Positions 25,962 through 34,027 of a stretch of 51,106 nt of DNA are shown here, piece by piece. How positions within the stretch are numbered: the first letter of the stretch is position 1; each line of letters starts with the position of its first letter. The DNA comes from Lysobacteraceae bacterium (GTDB taxonomy: Bacteria > Pseudomonadota > Gammaproteobacteria > Xanthomonadales > Xanthomonadaceae), in assembly GCA_023954075.1 (NCBI GenBank), contig JAMLIV010000022.1, positions 1 to 51,106 of the forward strand. The letters are read 5' to 3'. The translations under genes were made by a program, and so were the position numbers. Under the pieces are notes generated by a model that saw only the letters and a list, made by a program, of their open reading frames with translations, had not been told where the DNA came from and did no database searches.

Positions 25962-28454
25962 ATGCACACATCGGGCACAGAGGCACGCCGAAGCGCGTCT
26001 GCCGAAGGAAACAGGATCGCCGCGCGCGGCTTTCCGCCGCGGCGCCGGGCCGTGCTTGAAGGCATTTTCGGATTTTTCCGGGACGAGTTTTCCCGCGCGC
26101 TGGAATCGATGCTCAACGAGCTCGAGCAGCAGTTGTTCCGCAGTGCCGAGCACGCCCGCAGCAACGAGGTGCAGCGCGCCCTGCTGGAATCGCGCAAACG
26201 CATCAGCGCCAATCGCACCCACCTTGCTCCGGCCATGCTCGAACGGATCGAGGAGGCCTTGGCAAGCCTGCCCGAACCGGTGAAGGCCGACGTGCCGGAG
26301 GCCGCGCCGCCGCCGTTCTCGGCGCTGGCCCTGGTCGATACGGGGGCGATGGATGAAACCGTGGCGCTGCGTGAAATCGCCACGCGGGCGGAAATCCGCA
26401 ACAGCCTGCCGCTGTTTCTTCTGGGCCAGCGCCTGGGCGTGGTGGCCGGTCGTCCCGCGTTCGACGCCGAGCGCCTGCCCATCGGTCCGCGCCAGCTGTG
26501 CCGGATGCTGGGTGAGTCCATCGCCGTGTTCGATCTGGACGCCAGCCAGCGCGGCGTCGTGTTCGGCCAGTTCGATCGCAGCGTGATGCAGTTTTTCGGC
26601 GAGTTTCTCGAAACCCTGAACAACTACCTCATCCAGCAGAAGATCCTGCCGCACCTGACCTACGTGGCACCGCGCAACAGGAACCCGCAGCGCGGCCGCG
26701 ATGCGCCGACGGCGTCGCCCGGGCCCAGGCCCGGGATGGATCCGGCCGCGGCAGGGCCCGCTGGCGGCAGAGCCGCAGCGCAGGCATTCGCCGGCCCCGG
26801 GATGTTCGCGCAGGTCGGCAGCGCGCCGTCCGCGCACGCGCCGGGTGCCGGTGCGGATGCGGCCACGGGCAGCGGCCTGTTTGCGCCGCAGCGCGGCAGC
26901 GCGCCGCGACCCGGCACCGCGCCAGCCGCGTCCCGGGAGCCGGCCGCGCCGGAAAGCGGCGCGGAGGACGTCGTGCTGTTCGACACCCTGCGGCGGCTGC
27001 TTGCCGGCCGGCGCAGCCTGCTCGATCGGCTCCAGACCAACACGATCAGCGGCCCGGTCGCCAATCCGGCCCAGATCCAGGACAGCCTCGGCGCGCTGCA
27101 GGCCCGTCTCAACGCGCAGTGGGCCAAGGGCGTGTCCGTGCCGCTCGGCGATCTGCGCCGCGAGCTCACCGCGCACCTGGCCGCACACGCCGTCGATGGT
27201 CGCATCCCGCAGCTGTCCGGGGCGCAGGGCGACACCGTCGATCTGGTCGGCATGCTGTTCGAGCAGATTGCGCAGGAGGTGCAGCCGCAGACGCCGGGCG
27301 GACAGCTCCTGGGGCAGCTCCAGCTTCCGCTGCTGCGCGTGGCGCTGCAGGACCCGGGATTCTTTTCCGATCGCACCCATCCCGCGCGCCAGCTTCTGAC
27401 CACCATCACCGAGACCAGCGCGTACTGGAGCAGCGAAGACGAGGTCGACCGCGACCTGATCCGGAAAATGGGCACGGTGGTCCGCCAGGTCTGCGAAAGC
27501 CCGGAGGCCGACACCGCGCGGCTTCGCGAGATGGTCGATGACCTCGGCAGCCATCTGAGCACCCAGCAGCACCGCGCGGAAGTGGCGGAGCGTCGCCACG
27601 TCGAGGCGGCGCGCGGGCGCGAGAAGCTGGAGATCGCACGGCTCAAGGCCGAGGAGGCCATCAGCGGGCTGGTGGCGGGCAAGGTCGTCCCCAAGTTCCT
27701 CAAGACGCTGCTCGAACAGGTCTGGACCGACGTGCTGGCGCTCGCGCTGCTGCGCGGCGGCGACAACGCGCCCGCGTTCCGGCAGTACCTGGGCCTGGCT
27801 GAAACCCTGGTCGCGGCGGCGCTGCCGAACGAGAAGCGCGTCGCGCTCACGCCACCGGAGCTGGCGCAGATCCGGGGCGAGGTGGAGGCCGCGCTGGCCC
27901 AGGTCGGGCACTCCGGCGACGAGGCCAGGGCGTTCTCGTTGCGGCTGAGCTCGGTGGTCAGCGGCGCGGGCGACAGCCGCGACACCGAGACCACGGCCGA
28001 GCCGGCCTCGCGCACCGAGCTGACCCTCAGGCTGCGCACCCGCGCCCGGCTCGGCGAGGACGTGAAGAGCGGCGCCGCAACGGCCGAGCGCCAGGACACC
28101 AGGGCAGAAAAGACCGCGCCGCTCTCGCCCGAAGAGAAGGCCTGGCACGAGCGCCTGAAGCGCATCGCGTTCGGCACCTGGTTCGATTTCACCATCAGCC
28201 AGCAGGGCGTCAAGGCGCGCCGACGCCTGTCCTGGTACAGCACCATCACCGACCACTGCCTGTTCGTGAACCACCGCGGCCAGCGCGCCGGCGACTACAG
28301 CCTGTCGTGGCTGGCACGCGAGATCTGCCGCGGCAACGTCAGCGTGGTGGAACCGGAGTCCGGTTCGATCGTCGACCGCGCGTGGAAGGCCATCGTCACG
28401 GCGCTGCGCTCGTTCTCCGGCGGCGGGGCCGAACCCACGCCTGCCGCAAGTTGA
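25962..28454 (+). CDS. DUF1631 family protein
   Basis: This 830-residue cytosolic protein matches the DUF1631 family of gammaproteobacteria, whose function is not established. A helical N-terminal half (about 20-235) is separated from the rest by a low-complexity Pro/Ala/Gly/Arg linker at about 245-330. The C-terminal half has the family-type segments LFDTLRRLLAGRR, RQLLTTITETSAYW and LLEQVWTDVLALALLRGG. The end, KRIAFGTWFDFTISQQGVKARRRLSWYSTITDHCLFVNHRGQR, lies just before the next gene and resembles a degenerate PilZ-like barrel. The PilZ gene follows after 8 bases, so the pair is probably one operon acting in c-di-GMP-dependent surface behaviour. This role is inference. The ATG at 25962 follows a G-rich AGGGGGGCGGA. 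Confidence 0.82.
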   Translation: MHTSGTEARRSASAEGNRIAARGFPPRRRAVLEGIFGFFRDEFSRALESMLNELEQQLFRSAEHARSNEVQRALLESRKRISANRTHLAPAMLERIEEALASLPEPVKADVPEAAPPPFSALALVDTGAMDETVALREIATRAEIRNSLPLFLLGQRLGVVAGRPAFDAERLPIGPRQLCRMLGESIAVFDLDASQRGVVFGQFDRSVMQFFGEFLETLNNYLIQQKILPHLTYVAPRNRNPQRGRDAPTASPGPRPGMDPAAAGPAGGRAAAQAFAGPGMFAQVGSAPSAHAPGAGADAATGSGLFAPQRGSAPRPGTAPAASREPAAPESGAEDVVLFDTLRRLLAGRRSLLDRLQTNTISGPVANPAQIQDSLGALQARLNAQWAKGVSVPLGDLRRELTAHLAAHAVDGRIPQLSGAQGDTVDLVGMLFEQIAQEVQPQTPGGQLLGQLQLPLLRVALQDPGFFSDRTHPARQLLTTITETSAYWSSEDEVDRDLIRKMGTVVRQVCESPEADTARLREMVDDLGSHLSTQQHRAEVAERRHVEAARGREKLEIARLKAEEAISGLVAGKVVPKFLKTLLEQVWTDVLALALLRGGDNAPAFRQYLGLAETLVAAALPNEKRVALTPPELAQIRGEVEAALAQVGHSGDEARAFSLRLSSVVSGAGDSRDTETTAEPASRTELTLRLRTRARLGEDVKSGAATAERQDTRAEKTAPLSPEEKAWHERLKRIAFGTWFDFTISQQGVKARRRLSWYSTITDHCLFVNHRGQRAGDYSLSWLAREICRGNVSVVEPESGSIVDRAWKAIVTALRSFSGGGAEPTPAAS

Positions 28455-28462
28455 GGAAGACC

Positions 28463-28816
28463 ATGAGTCAGCAGGAATACCGCCGCGCCAAGCGCAAACA
28501 GGTGGCCGAGCGCATCGACGTCACCGATACCCTGACCGAATCCGTGGTCGGCCTGATCGGCAACATTTCCGAAAGCGGAATGATGCTTCTGGCCAATGCG
28601 GACACGATGGAGGACGCGCTGTTCCAGATGTCCTTCACCCTCGCCGACGCCGGCGGCAACCGTCGCGAAGTGAGCGTCGGCACCCACCAGCTCTGGTCCG
28701 AACCGGCGAACCAGCCCGGCCAGTTCTGGACCGGCTTCCGCTTCATCGACATCAGCCCCGAGGACCTCGCGGTACTGCGCATCTGGATCGACCTGCCGGG
28801 CAGCCAGTACGTCTAG
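28463..28816 (+). CDS. PilZ domain protein
   Basis: This 117-residue protein reads as one PilZ domain, the common c-di-GMP receptor barrel. It starts MSQQEYRRAKRKQVAERIDV, giving an N-terminal R-x-x-x-R-like stretch (RRAKRK) and continues with VVGLIGNISESGMMLL, where the second PilZ motif normally reads D/N-x-S-x-x-G; here N-I-S-E-S-G is an acceptable match. The C-terminal WTGFRFIDISPEDLAVLRIWI completes the fold. Start ATG at 28463 has GAGGAAGA upstream and lies 8 bases after the DUF1631 stop. Binding of c-di-GMP is likely but should be tested, since the Arg motif is not canonical. Confidence 0.85.
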   Translation: MSQQEYRRAKRKQVAERIDVTDTLTESVVGLIGNISESGMMLLANADTMEDALFQMSFTLADAGGNRREVSVGTHQLWSEPANQPGQFWTGFRFIDISPEDLAVLRIWIDLPGSQYV

Positions 28817-28824
28817 CACACCCC

Positions 28825-28907
28825 GTCGGGGGCGTAGCCCCGACCTGTGGACCGCCTCGAACCGTCGCGCGGTGCGCACCGCCGTAGGTCGGCCCTACGT
28901 GGCCGAC
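28825..28907. repeat. REP/BIME-like element, copy 2
   Basis: The two hairpins repeat copy 1: GTCGGGG-GCGTAG-CCCCGAC at 28825-28844 and GTAG plus GTCGGCC-CTACGT-GGCCGAC at 28884-28907. The spacer is shorter by about 14 bases but shares ACCGCCTCG and GCGCGGTGCG with copy 1. It starts 8 bases after the PilZ stop. The following 28908-29029 shows no gene. Confidence 0.85.
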
Positions 28908-29029
28908 GTGCCCTGGCCGCGATCGGCCGATCGCCGCGCGATCCCGGCCCTTCGGCACAAGACATGCCGCAGCCACCCTGCCATCCTTCGGAGGTTCGGC
29001 GCACGCCGCCGCCTTTTCGAGGATTCGCC

Positions 29030-30340
29030 GTGGAACTTGCGCCCCTCTACGCCTCTCACCTCGCCACCGTGCTGGCACGTGCCGAAACGGCGCTCGCTCG
29101 CGGCGGCTTCGACCACCTGCTGATCGCCTCGGGCGTGGCCAAGTACCAGTTCCTGGACGACCGGCCCTATCCGTTCGCGGCCAACCCGCACTTCGTCCAC
29201 GCCGCGCCGCTGCCCGGCCACAGCGACGGCTGGATCGCGATCACTCCGGGCAGGAAGCCGGTGCTGGTCTACCACCAGCCGGCCGACTACTGGCACCTGC
29301 CGCCGGCCGCGCCGGAGGGCTTCTGGGTCGAACACTTCGACCTGCGCGTGATCCGCAGCCCGGAGGAAGCCGCCGCGCACCTTCCCGGAAATGGCCGCCT
29401 TGCGATCATCGGGGAAGCCGACGCGGCGCTGGAAGACCTGGTTCCGAACAATCCCGCCGCGGTGCTCGACTACCTGCACTACCAGCGCGCCTTCAAGACA
29501 CCCTACGAGCTGGCCTGCATGCGCCTGGCCTCGGTTCCCGCCGTGCGCGGGCACGCGGCGGCGGAGGCGGCGTTCCGCGCCGGGCTGTCCGAGTTCGAGA
29601 TCCACCGTGCCTACCTGGGTGCCTCGGGGCAGAACGACCTGAGCCTGCCCTACGGCAACATCGTCGCGCTCAACCGGCACGCCGCGGTGCTGCATTACCA
29701 GTATCAGGACATCGCGCCACCGTCGCGCTCGCGCGCCTTCCTGATCGACGCCGGTGCCACCCACCTGGGCTACGCCAGCGACATCACCCGCAGCTACGGC
29801 GACGGCGACGCGCGCTACGGCGCGCTGATCGCCGGGGTCGAACGCGCCCAGCTTGCGCTGGTGGACCAGGTGCGCGCCGGGCGCGACTACCGCGACATCC
29901 ACCTCGATGCGCACCGCCTCCTCGGCGGCGTGCTGCACGATCTGGGCGTGGTGAGGATGAGCCCCGAATCCCAGCTAGAAACCGGCGTCAGCGCGGCCTT
30001 CTTTCCGCACGGCATCGGCCACCTGATCGGCCTGCAGGTGCACGACGTGGCCGGCTTCGCCGCCTCCGATGCCGGCGGCACGATCGACAAGCCCGCCGGC
30101 CATCCCTTCCTGCGCCTCACCCGCAGCCTCGCGCCGGGCATGGTGGTGACGATCGAGCCGGGCCTCTACTTCATCGACATGCTGCTCGCTCCGCTGCGCC
30201 AGGGCCGGCACGCGAGCGCGATCGACTGGAGCCTGGTCGAACACCTGGCGCAGTTCGGCGGGGTGCGCATCGAGGACGACGTGGTCTGCACCGAGGGCGA
30301 TCCGGAAAACCTGACCCGCGACGCCTTCGCCGCGCTCTGA
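29030..30340 (+). CDS. pepQ: Xaa-Pro dipeptidase PepQ
   Basis: This 436-residue protein fits PepQ, a cytosolic dimanganese dipeptidase that hydrolyses Xaa-Pro dipeptides (and related organophosphate esters). The N-terminal domain contains SGVAKYQFLDDRPYPFAANPHF, typical of PepQ. The pita-bread catalytic domain has FLIDAGATHLGYASDITRSY (two metal Asp), HGIGHLIGLQVHD (metal His), VVTIEPGLYF (metal Glu) and VRIEDDVV (metal Glu). The GTG at 29030 is preferred because CGAGGA lies 8 bases upstream and the length then matches the family; ATG at 28964 is an in-frame alternative that would add a Pro-rich lead. It follows the REP element and precedes an aldo/keto reductase with a 64-base gap. Confidence 0.93.
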   Translation: MELAPLYASHLATVLARAETALARGGFDHLLIASGVAKYQFLDDRPYPFAANPHFVHAAPLPGHSDGWIAITPGRKPVLVYHQPADYWHLPPAAPEGFWVEHFDLRVIRSPEEAAAHLPGNGRLAIIGEADAALEDLVPNNPAAVLDYLHYQRAFKTPYELACMRLASVPAVRGHAAAEAAFRAGLSEFEIHRAYLGASGQNDLSLPYGNIVALNRHAAVLHYQYQDIAPPSRSRAFLIDAGATHLGYASDITRSYGDGDARYGALIAGVERAQLALVDQVRAGRDYRDIHLDAHRLLGGVLHDLGVVRMSPESQLETGVSAAFFPHGIGHLIGLQVHDVAGFAASDAGGTIDKPAGHPFLRLTRSLAPGMVVTIEPGLYFIDMLLAPLRQGRHASAIDWSLVEHLAQFGGVRIEDDVVCTEGDPENLTRDAFAAL

Positions 30341-30404
30341 CGCGCCACCGGCCGCGATCCGCGATAATGGGCGACGCACCGCCGACGCAACGCAGGAAAT
30401 CGCC

Positions 30405-31385
30405 ATGCAAACCCGCCCGCTGGGCCGCACTGGATTCGACATCGCCCCGCTGGTGCTGGGCGGCAACGTGTTCGGCTGGACCTGCGATGCGGCGCAGTCC
30501 TTCCGCGTGCTGGATGCCTTCGTCGCGCACGGCTTCAACCTGATCGACACCGCCGACGTCTATTCGCGCTGGGCACCGGGAAATCGCGGCGGCGAATCGG
30601 AGACGATCATCGGCGAGTGGATCCGCCGGCGCGGTCGCCACGATGACGTGCTGATCGCCACCAAGGTCGGTTCGGACATGGGCCTGGGGCACGTGTGCCT
30701 GCGGCGTGATTACATCCTCGCCGCCGTGGAGGACTCGCTGCGCCGCCTGCGGATCGACTGCATCGACCTCTACCAGTCGCACTGGGTCGACAAGGACACC
30801 CCGGCCGATGAAACGCTGTCCGCCTTCCAGACCCTGATCGAACAGGGCAAGGTGCGCGCCATCGGCGCGTCCAACCACCGCGCCTCGCGCCTGCTCGATG
30901 CGCTGGAAGTGGCTCAGCTGCACGGCCTTCCCGCCTACCAGACCCTGCAGCCGCCCTACAACCTGATGCAGCGCGGGGAGTTCGAGGGCGAGCTGCAGGC
31001 CCTGTGCCGGAAGGAAGGCATGGGCGTCATCAGCTACTACGGCCTGGCGTCGGGTTTTCTCACCGGCAAGTACCGCAGCGCGCGTGACGCCGCCGGCCGC
31101 GCGCGCGGCGACGCGGTGCAGCAGTACCTGGCCGCGCCGCAGGCCGATGCCGTGCTGGCCACGCTGGACCGGCTGGCGGACAAGCACGCCGCCACGCCCG
31201 CGCAGGTCGCGCTGGCCTGGATCATGGCCCAGCCCGGCATCACCGCGCCCATCGCCAGCGCCACGTCGCCCGCGCAGCTCGAAGAGCTTGCCGGTGCCGC
31301 GACGCTGGCGCTGGATGCCGACGACCTGGCCGCGCTCGATGCCGCCAGCACGCCACCTTCCGCACCTTCCGATTCCGGAGCCTGA
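30405..31385 (+). CDS. Aldo/keto reductase
   Basis: This 326-residue TIM barrel enzyme reduces carbonyl compounds with NADPH. The catalytic tetrad is complete: D48, Y53, K87 and H126 (YQSHWVD). The N-terminal [20 protein letters not shown] and the C-terminal [28 protein letters not shown] are typical of the large bacterial subfamily that includes YdjG/Tas-like proteins. GATAAT at 30363-30368 could serve as a -10 element. It ends 1 base before the rpe start region (2 bases to ATG), so rpe is probably cotranscribed. Natural substrate unknown. Confidence 0.9.
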   Translation: MQTRPLGRTGFDIAPLVLGGNVFGWTCDAAQSFRVLDAFVAHGFNLIDTADVYSRWAPGNRGGESETIIGEWIRRRGRHDDVLIATKVGSDMGLGHVCLRRDYILAAVEDSLRRLRIDCIDLYQSHWVDKDTPADETLSAFQTLIEQGKVRAIGASNHRASRLLDALEVAQLHGLPAYQTLQPPYNLMQRGEFEGELQALCRKEGMGVISYYGLASGFLTGKYRSARDAAGRARGDAVQQYLAAPQADAVLATLDRLADKHAATPAQVALAWIMAQPGITAPIASATSPAQLEELAGAATLALDADDLAALDAASTPPSAPSDSGA

Positions 31386-31386
31386 C

Positions 31387-32082
31387 ATGCTCGAACCCGT
31401 CATCGCGCCTTCCATCCTCTCCGCCAACTTCGCGCGCCTGGGCGCGGAGGTCGACGCCGCGCTCGCCGCCGGTGCCGGCTGGGTCCACTTCGACGTGATG
31501 GACAACCACTACGTCCCCAACCTCACCATCGGCCCGATGGTGTGCGAGGCGCTGCGCCGGCACGGCGTCACCGCGCCCATCGACGTGCACCTGATGGTGC
31601 AGCCGGTCGACGCCCTGGTGCCGCAGTTCGCCAAGGCCGGTGCCACCTCGATCAGCTTCCATCCCGAAGCCAGCGCGCACGTGCACCGCACCATCCAGTC
31701 GATCCGCACCAACGGCTGCAGTCCAGGGCTGGTGCTCAATCCCGCCACCCCGCTGGACGTGCTCGACTGGGTGCTCGAGGACATCGACCTGATCCTGGTG
31801 ATGTCGGTCAACCCCGGCTTCGGCGGCCAGAGCTTCATTCCCGCGATGCTGGAGAAAGTGCGCCGCATCCGCGCCCTGATCGACCGCAGCGGGCGGCCGA
31901 TCCGCCTCCAGGTCGATGGCGGCGTCAAGGCCGACAACATCCACGACATCGCCCTGGCCGGTGCCGACACCTTCGTTTCCGGTTCGGCCATTTTCGGCGC
32001 ACCCGACTATGCGCAGGTGATCGGCGAAATGCAGCGCGAGATCCAGCGTGCCCGCGACCGCGCCACCGGCTACTTCACCTGA
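31387..32082 (+). CDS. rpe: Ribulose-phosphate 3-epimerase
   Basis: This 231-residue TIM barrel epimerase interconverts ribulose 5-phosphate and xylulose 5-phosphate. Signature parts are [31 protein letters not shown] (metal-binding His and Asp), [12 protein letters not shown] (metal His), [15 protein letters not shown] and VDGGVKADN (metal Asp, phosphate site). The ATG at 31387 directly follows the aldo/keto reductase stop. An earlier in-frame region belongs to the reductase in another frame. The next gene, rraA, begins 22 bases later, suggesting a reductase-rpe-rraA transcript. Confidence 0.96.
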   Translation: MLEPVIAPSILSANFARLGAEVDAALAAGAGWVHFDVMDNHYVPNLTIGPMVCEALRRHGVTAPIDVHLMVQPVDALVPQFAKAGATSISFHPEASAHVHRTIQSIRTNGCSPGLVLNPATPLDVLDWVLEDIDLILVMSVNPGFGGQSFIPAMLEKVRRIRALIDRSGRPIRLQVDGGVKADNIHDIALAGADTFVSGSAIFGAPDYAQVIGEMQREIQRARDRATGYFT

Positions 32083-32104
32083 TCGCGCGACAGGGCGGGA
32101 ACCC

Positions 32105-32596
32105 ATGACCGACACGACGTTCGCCACCGCCGACCTGTGCGATGCGCACGAGGACAGCGTGCGGGTGCTGGCGCTGCCCTGGCTCGATCTGGGCGGGCGC
32201 ACCGCGTTCCACGGCCAGGTCTCCACGATCAAGGCCTGCGAGGACAACTCGCGGGTGCGCGAAGCGGTGGCCGAACCCGGCAAGGGCCGCGTGCTCGTCG
32301 TCGACGGCGGCGGCTCGATGGCGCGCGCGATGCTGGGCGACCTGCTTGCGGCCAAGGCCGTGGAGAACGGCTGGAAAGGCATCGTCATCGTCGGCGCGAT
32401 CCGCGACAGCGCCGCCATCGCCACGATGGATCTGGGCGTCAAGGCGCTGGGCCGCTGCCCGCGCAAGACCGACAAGCACGGCGAGGGCCTGCGCGATGTT
32501 TCCCTGGAAATCGCCGGCGTGCGCGTGGAGCCGGGCTTCTGGCTGTACGCGGATGCGGATGGCGTGATCGTGAGCGGACGCGCGTTGACGGGCTGA
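32105..32596 (+). CDS. rraA: RraA family protein, ribonuclease E activity regulator
   Basis: This 163-residue protein is close to E. coli RraA (161 residues), which binds RNase E and inhibits mRNA decay. Visible motifs are TADLCDAHED, FHGQVSTIKACEDNS, GRVLVVDGGGSMARAMLGDLLA and GIVIVGAIRDS. The last two also form the aldolase-like site of the wider RraA/HMG aldolase superfamily, so a small aldolase activity is the main alternative. The GGCGGGAACC lead precedes the ATG at 32105. It converges on the glycosylase gene 56 bases downstream. Confidence 0.92.
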   Translation: MTDTTFATADLCDAHEDSVRVLALPWLDLGGRTAFHGQVSTIKACEDNSRVREAVAEPGKGRVLVVDGGGSMARAMLGDLLAAKAVENGWKGIVIVGAIRDSAAIATMDLGVKALGRCPRKTDKHGEGLRDVSLEIAGVRVEPGFWLYADADGVIVSGRALTG

Positions 32597-32651
32597 GGAT
32601 TCCGGGCGTGGAAGGCTTTGGCGCAACGCCACAATCGCAGCAAGCTGCGCT

Positions 32652-33122
32652 CTACGGGGTCGGTCGGCGATGCGCGCTGGATTCGCTCGGTGGCAGATGT
32701 TTTTCCCACGCTGCCACCGCGCCGGGAACCAGGGCGAACAACGGATGGAGGTCGGGCGCGGTGACCGCGTTCCAGCGCGCCAGCAGGTCCGGGTTTCGCA
32801 GCTGCAGCTTGGCGCACAGGTGCCGCCATTCGTAATCGCGCTGGCCGACGGTGACGCTGATCGGCGCGCTGCGGGCCGCAGCGTCGAATTTCGCCGGATC
32901 GAAGCGATAGCCCCGCGCCCGGGCTTCGTCGTGGACCGCCTGCAGGTATACATCGACGGCGGCGATCGGATCGGCCTGTGCCTGGAAGCGCTGGAGCTGC
33001 GGATGCTGCCGATAGCCGCGGGTTTGCCCGCACAGCACCTTGCGGGCGAGCAGGGTTTCGCGCCACAGCGCGACCAGGCCGACGGGATCGAGGTAGCGAG
33101 GGTGCAGGGACCAGACGCGCAT
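32652..33122 (-). CDS. Pyrimidine dimer DNA glycosylase, T4 endonuclease V family
   Basis: This 156-residue protein belongs to the family of T4 DenV/endonuclease V, which excises cyclobutane pyrimidine dimers and nicks the abasic site. The N-terminal MRVWSLHPRYLDPVGLVALWRE pattern, VLCGQTRGYRQHPQLQRF and the C-terminal GQRDYEWRHLCAKLQLRNPDLLARW are family features. The start is the ATG at 33122, giving a protein near the usual length; longer in-frame sequence upstream is the complement of the cytochrome gene. Members in bacteria may act on other lesions, so dimer specificity is inferred. It is divergent from the cytochrome c gene. Confidence 0.87.
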   Translation of the reverse strand: MRVWSLHPRYLDPVGLVALWRETLLARKVLCGQTRGYRQHPQLQRFQAQADPIAAVDVYLQAVHDEARARGYRFDPAKFDAAARSAPISVTVGQRDYEWRHLCAKLQLRNPDLLARWNAVTAPDLHPLFALVPGAVAAWEKHLPPSESSAHRRPTP

Positions 33123-33209
33123 GACGTGCCACCGTGCCGGCGGGTCGGCAGTGTCGCAGAAACGACGGCGCGCATGGAACCGGATCGGCGGCGCGCTAGA
33201 ATCGCGCCC

Positions 33210-33536
33210 ATGATCGCGCTTCTTATCGCCGCCGCCGCGGCCGCCGCACCTGCCCCCGACGCCGCACCCGCGCCACCGGTCAAGATCGGCCTGTGCGTGG
33301 CCTGCCACGGTACGGACGGCCGCAGCCGGATGCCGGCGGCACCGCACATCGGCGGACAGAACGAGGCGTATCTGGTCTGGGCGTTGAACCAGTACCGCGA
33401 AGGTCGGCGCGAGGGCGACGTGATGGGCAGCGTGATCGGCGTGCTCAGCCGGCGCGACATCGAGGCGCTGGCCGACTGGTATGCGCGCCAGACCTGGCCG
33501 GCGCTCGATGCGGCACCGGCGGAAGATGCGCCGTGA
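33210..33536 (+). CDS. Small exported class I cytochrome c
   Basis: The 108-residue protein has a hydrophobic Ala-rich signal peptide (about 1-18) and one haem c site, C29-V-A-C32-H33. The body resembles the cytochrome c4/c553 type, with GTDGRSRMPAAPHIGGQNEAYLVWALNQY and a later VMGSVIGVLSRRDIEALADWYA, where the methionine may be the sixth haem ligand. It should carry electrons in the periplasm; its redox partners are not encoded nearby. TAGAAT 10 bases before the ATG at 33210 looks like a -10 box with an unusually short leader. The stop overlaps the GTG start of the J-domain gene. Confidence 0.88.
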   Translation: MIALLIAAAAAAAPAPDAAPAPPVKIGLCVACHGTDGRSRMPAAPHIGGQNEAYLVWALNQYREGRREGDVMGSVIGVLSRRDIEALADWYARQTWPALDAAPAEDAP

Positions 33537-33892
33537 GCGGTTCGGGCGCGCGCTACTACGGCAAGGTGCTCGGCGGACTGCTCGGCTTCGCGCTGATGCG
33601 CCATCCGTTCGGGCTGCTGATCGGTGCCCTCGTCGGCCACGCCTTCGACGCCGGCTGGCTGCGCCGCGCGCCGCGCGATCGCGCGCTGGAGGCGGCCTAC
33701 GCCACGCTCGAATCCTCTCCTGGAGATGACACCGAAACGCTCGATGCCGCCTACCGCCGGCTGATGTCGAAGTACCACCCCGACCGCGTGGTCGATGCCA
33801 CCGCCGAAATCCGCGCCCTGGCCGAAGAGCGCGCCCGCGCCATCAACGCGGCCTACGACACGATCATGCGGGCGCGGCGCGCGGCGCGCTGA
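33533..33892 (+). CDS. Membrane-anchored J-domain protein
   Basis: This 119-residue protein has an N-terminal hydrophobic segment (about 9-32, VLGGLLGFALMRHPFGLLIGALVGHAF) with several glycines and a C-terminal J domain. The latter contains the HPD motif in YRRLMSKYHPDRV, needed to stimulate DnaK ATP hydrolysis, and the closing helix ARAINAAYDTIMRAR. It resembles the end pieces of DjlA (membrane segment and J domain) without the middle TerB-like domain. The start GTG at 33533 overlaps the cytochrome stop (GTGA), so the two are translationally coupled. A possible role is recruiting DnaK to the membrane. Confidence 0.88.
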   Translation: MSGSGARYYGKVLGGLLGFALMRHPFGLLIGALVGHAFDAGWLRRAPRDRALEAAYATLESSPGDDTETLDAAYRRLMSKYHPDRVVDATAEIRALAEERARAINAAYDTIMRARRAAR

Positions 33893-34027
33893 GGCGGATG
33901 CCCACAAACCGACGACAAGCACGCCAACCCGAACAGGGCGGAGCCCGCGCAGCGGTTTCCGCCGGAAAGCGTGCGGCAAGAGCGCGGCGGAATCGCCTGC
34001 GGCGGTTCTGCCCTGCTTTTCCCTGTC

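Noticed and set aside
28847..29029. Longer pepQ start upstream of the GTG at 29030
   Set aside because: The extension reads through the REP element and is Arg/Pro-rich; the GTG has a good ribosome site and gives the family length.
32597..32651. Possible small RNA between rraA and the glycosylase gene
   Set aside because: The 55-base gap between convergent stops has no stem with a T-run and no promoter-like element.
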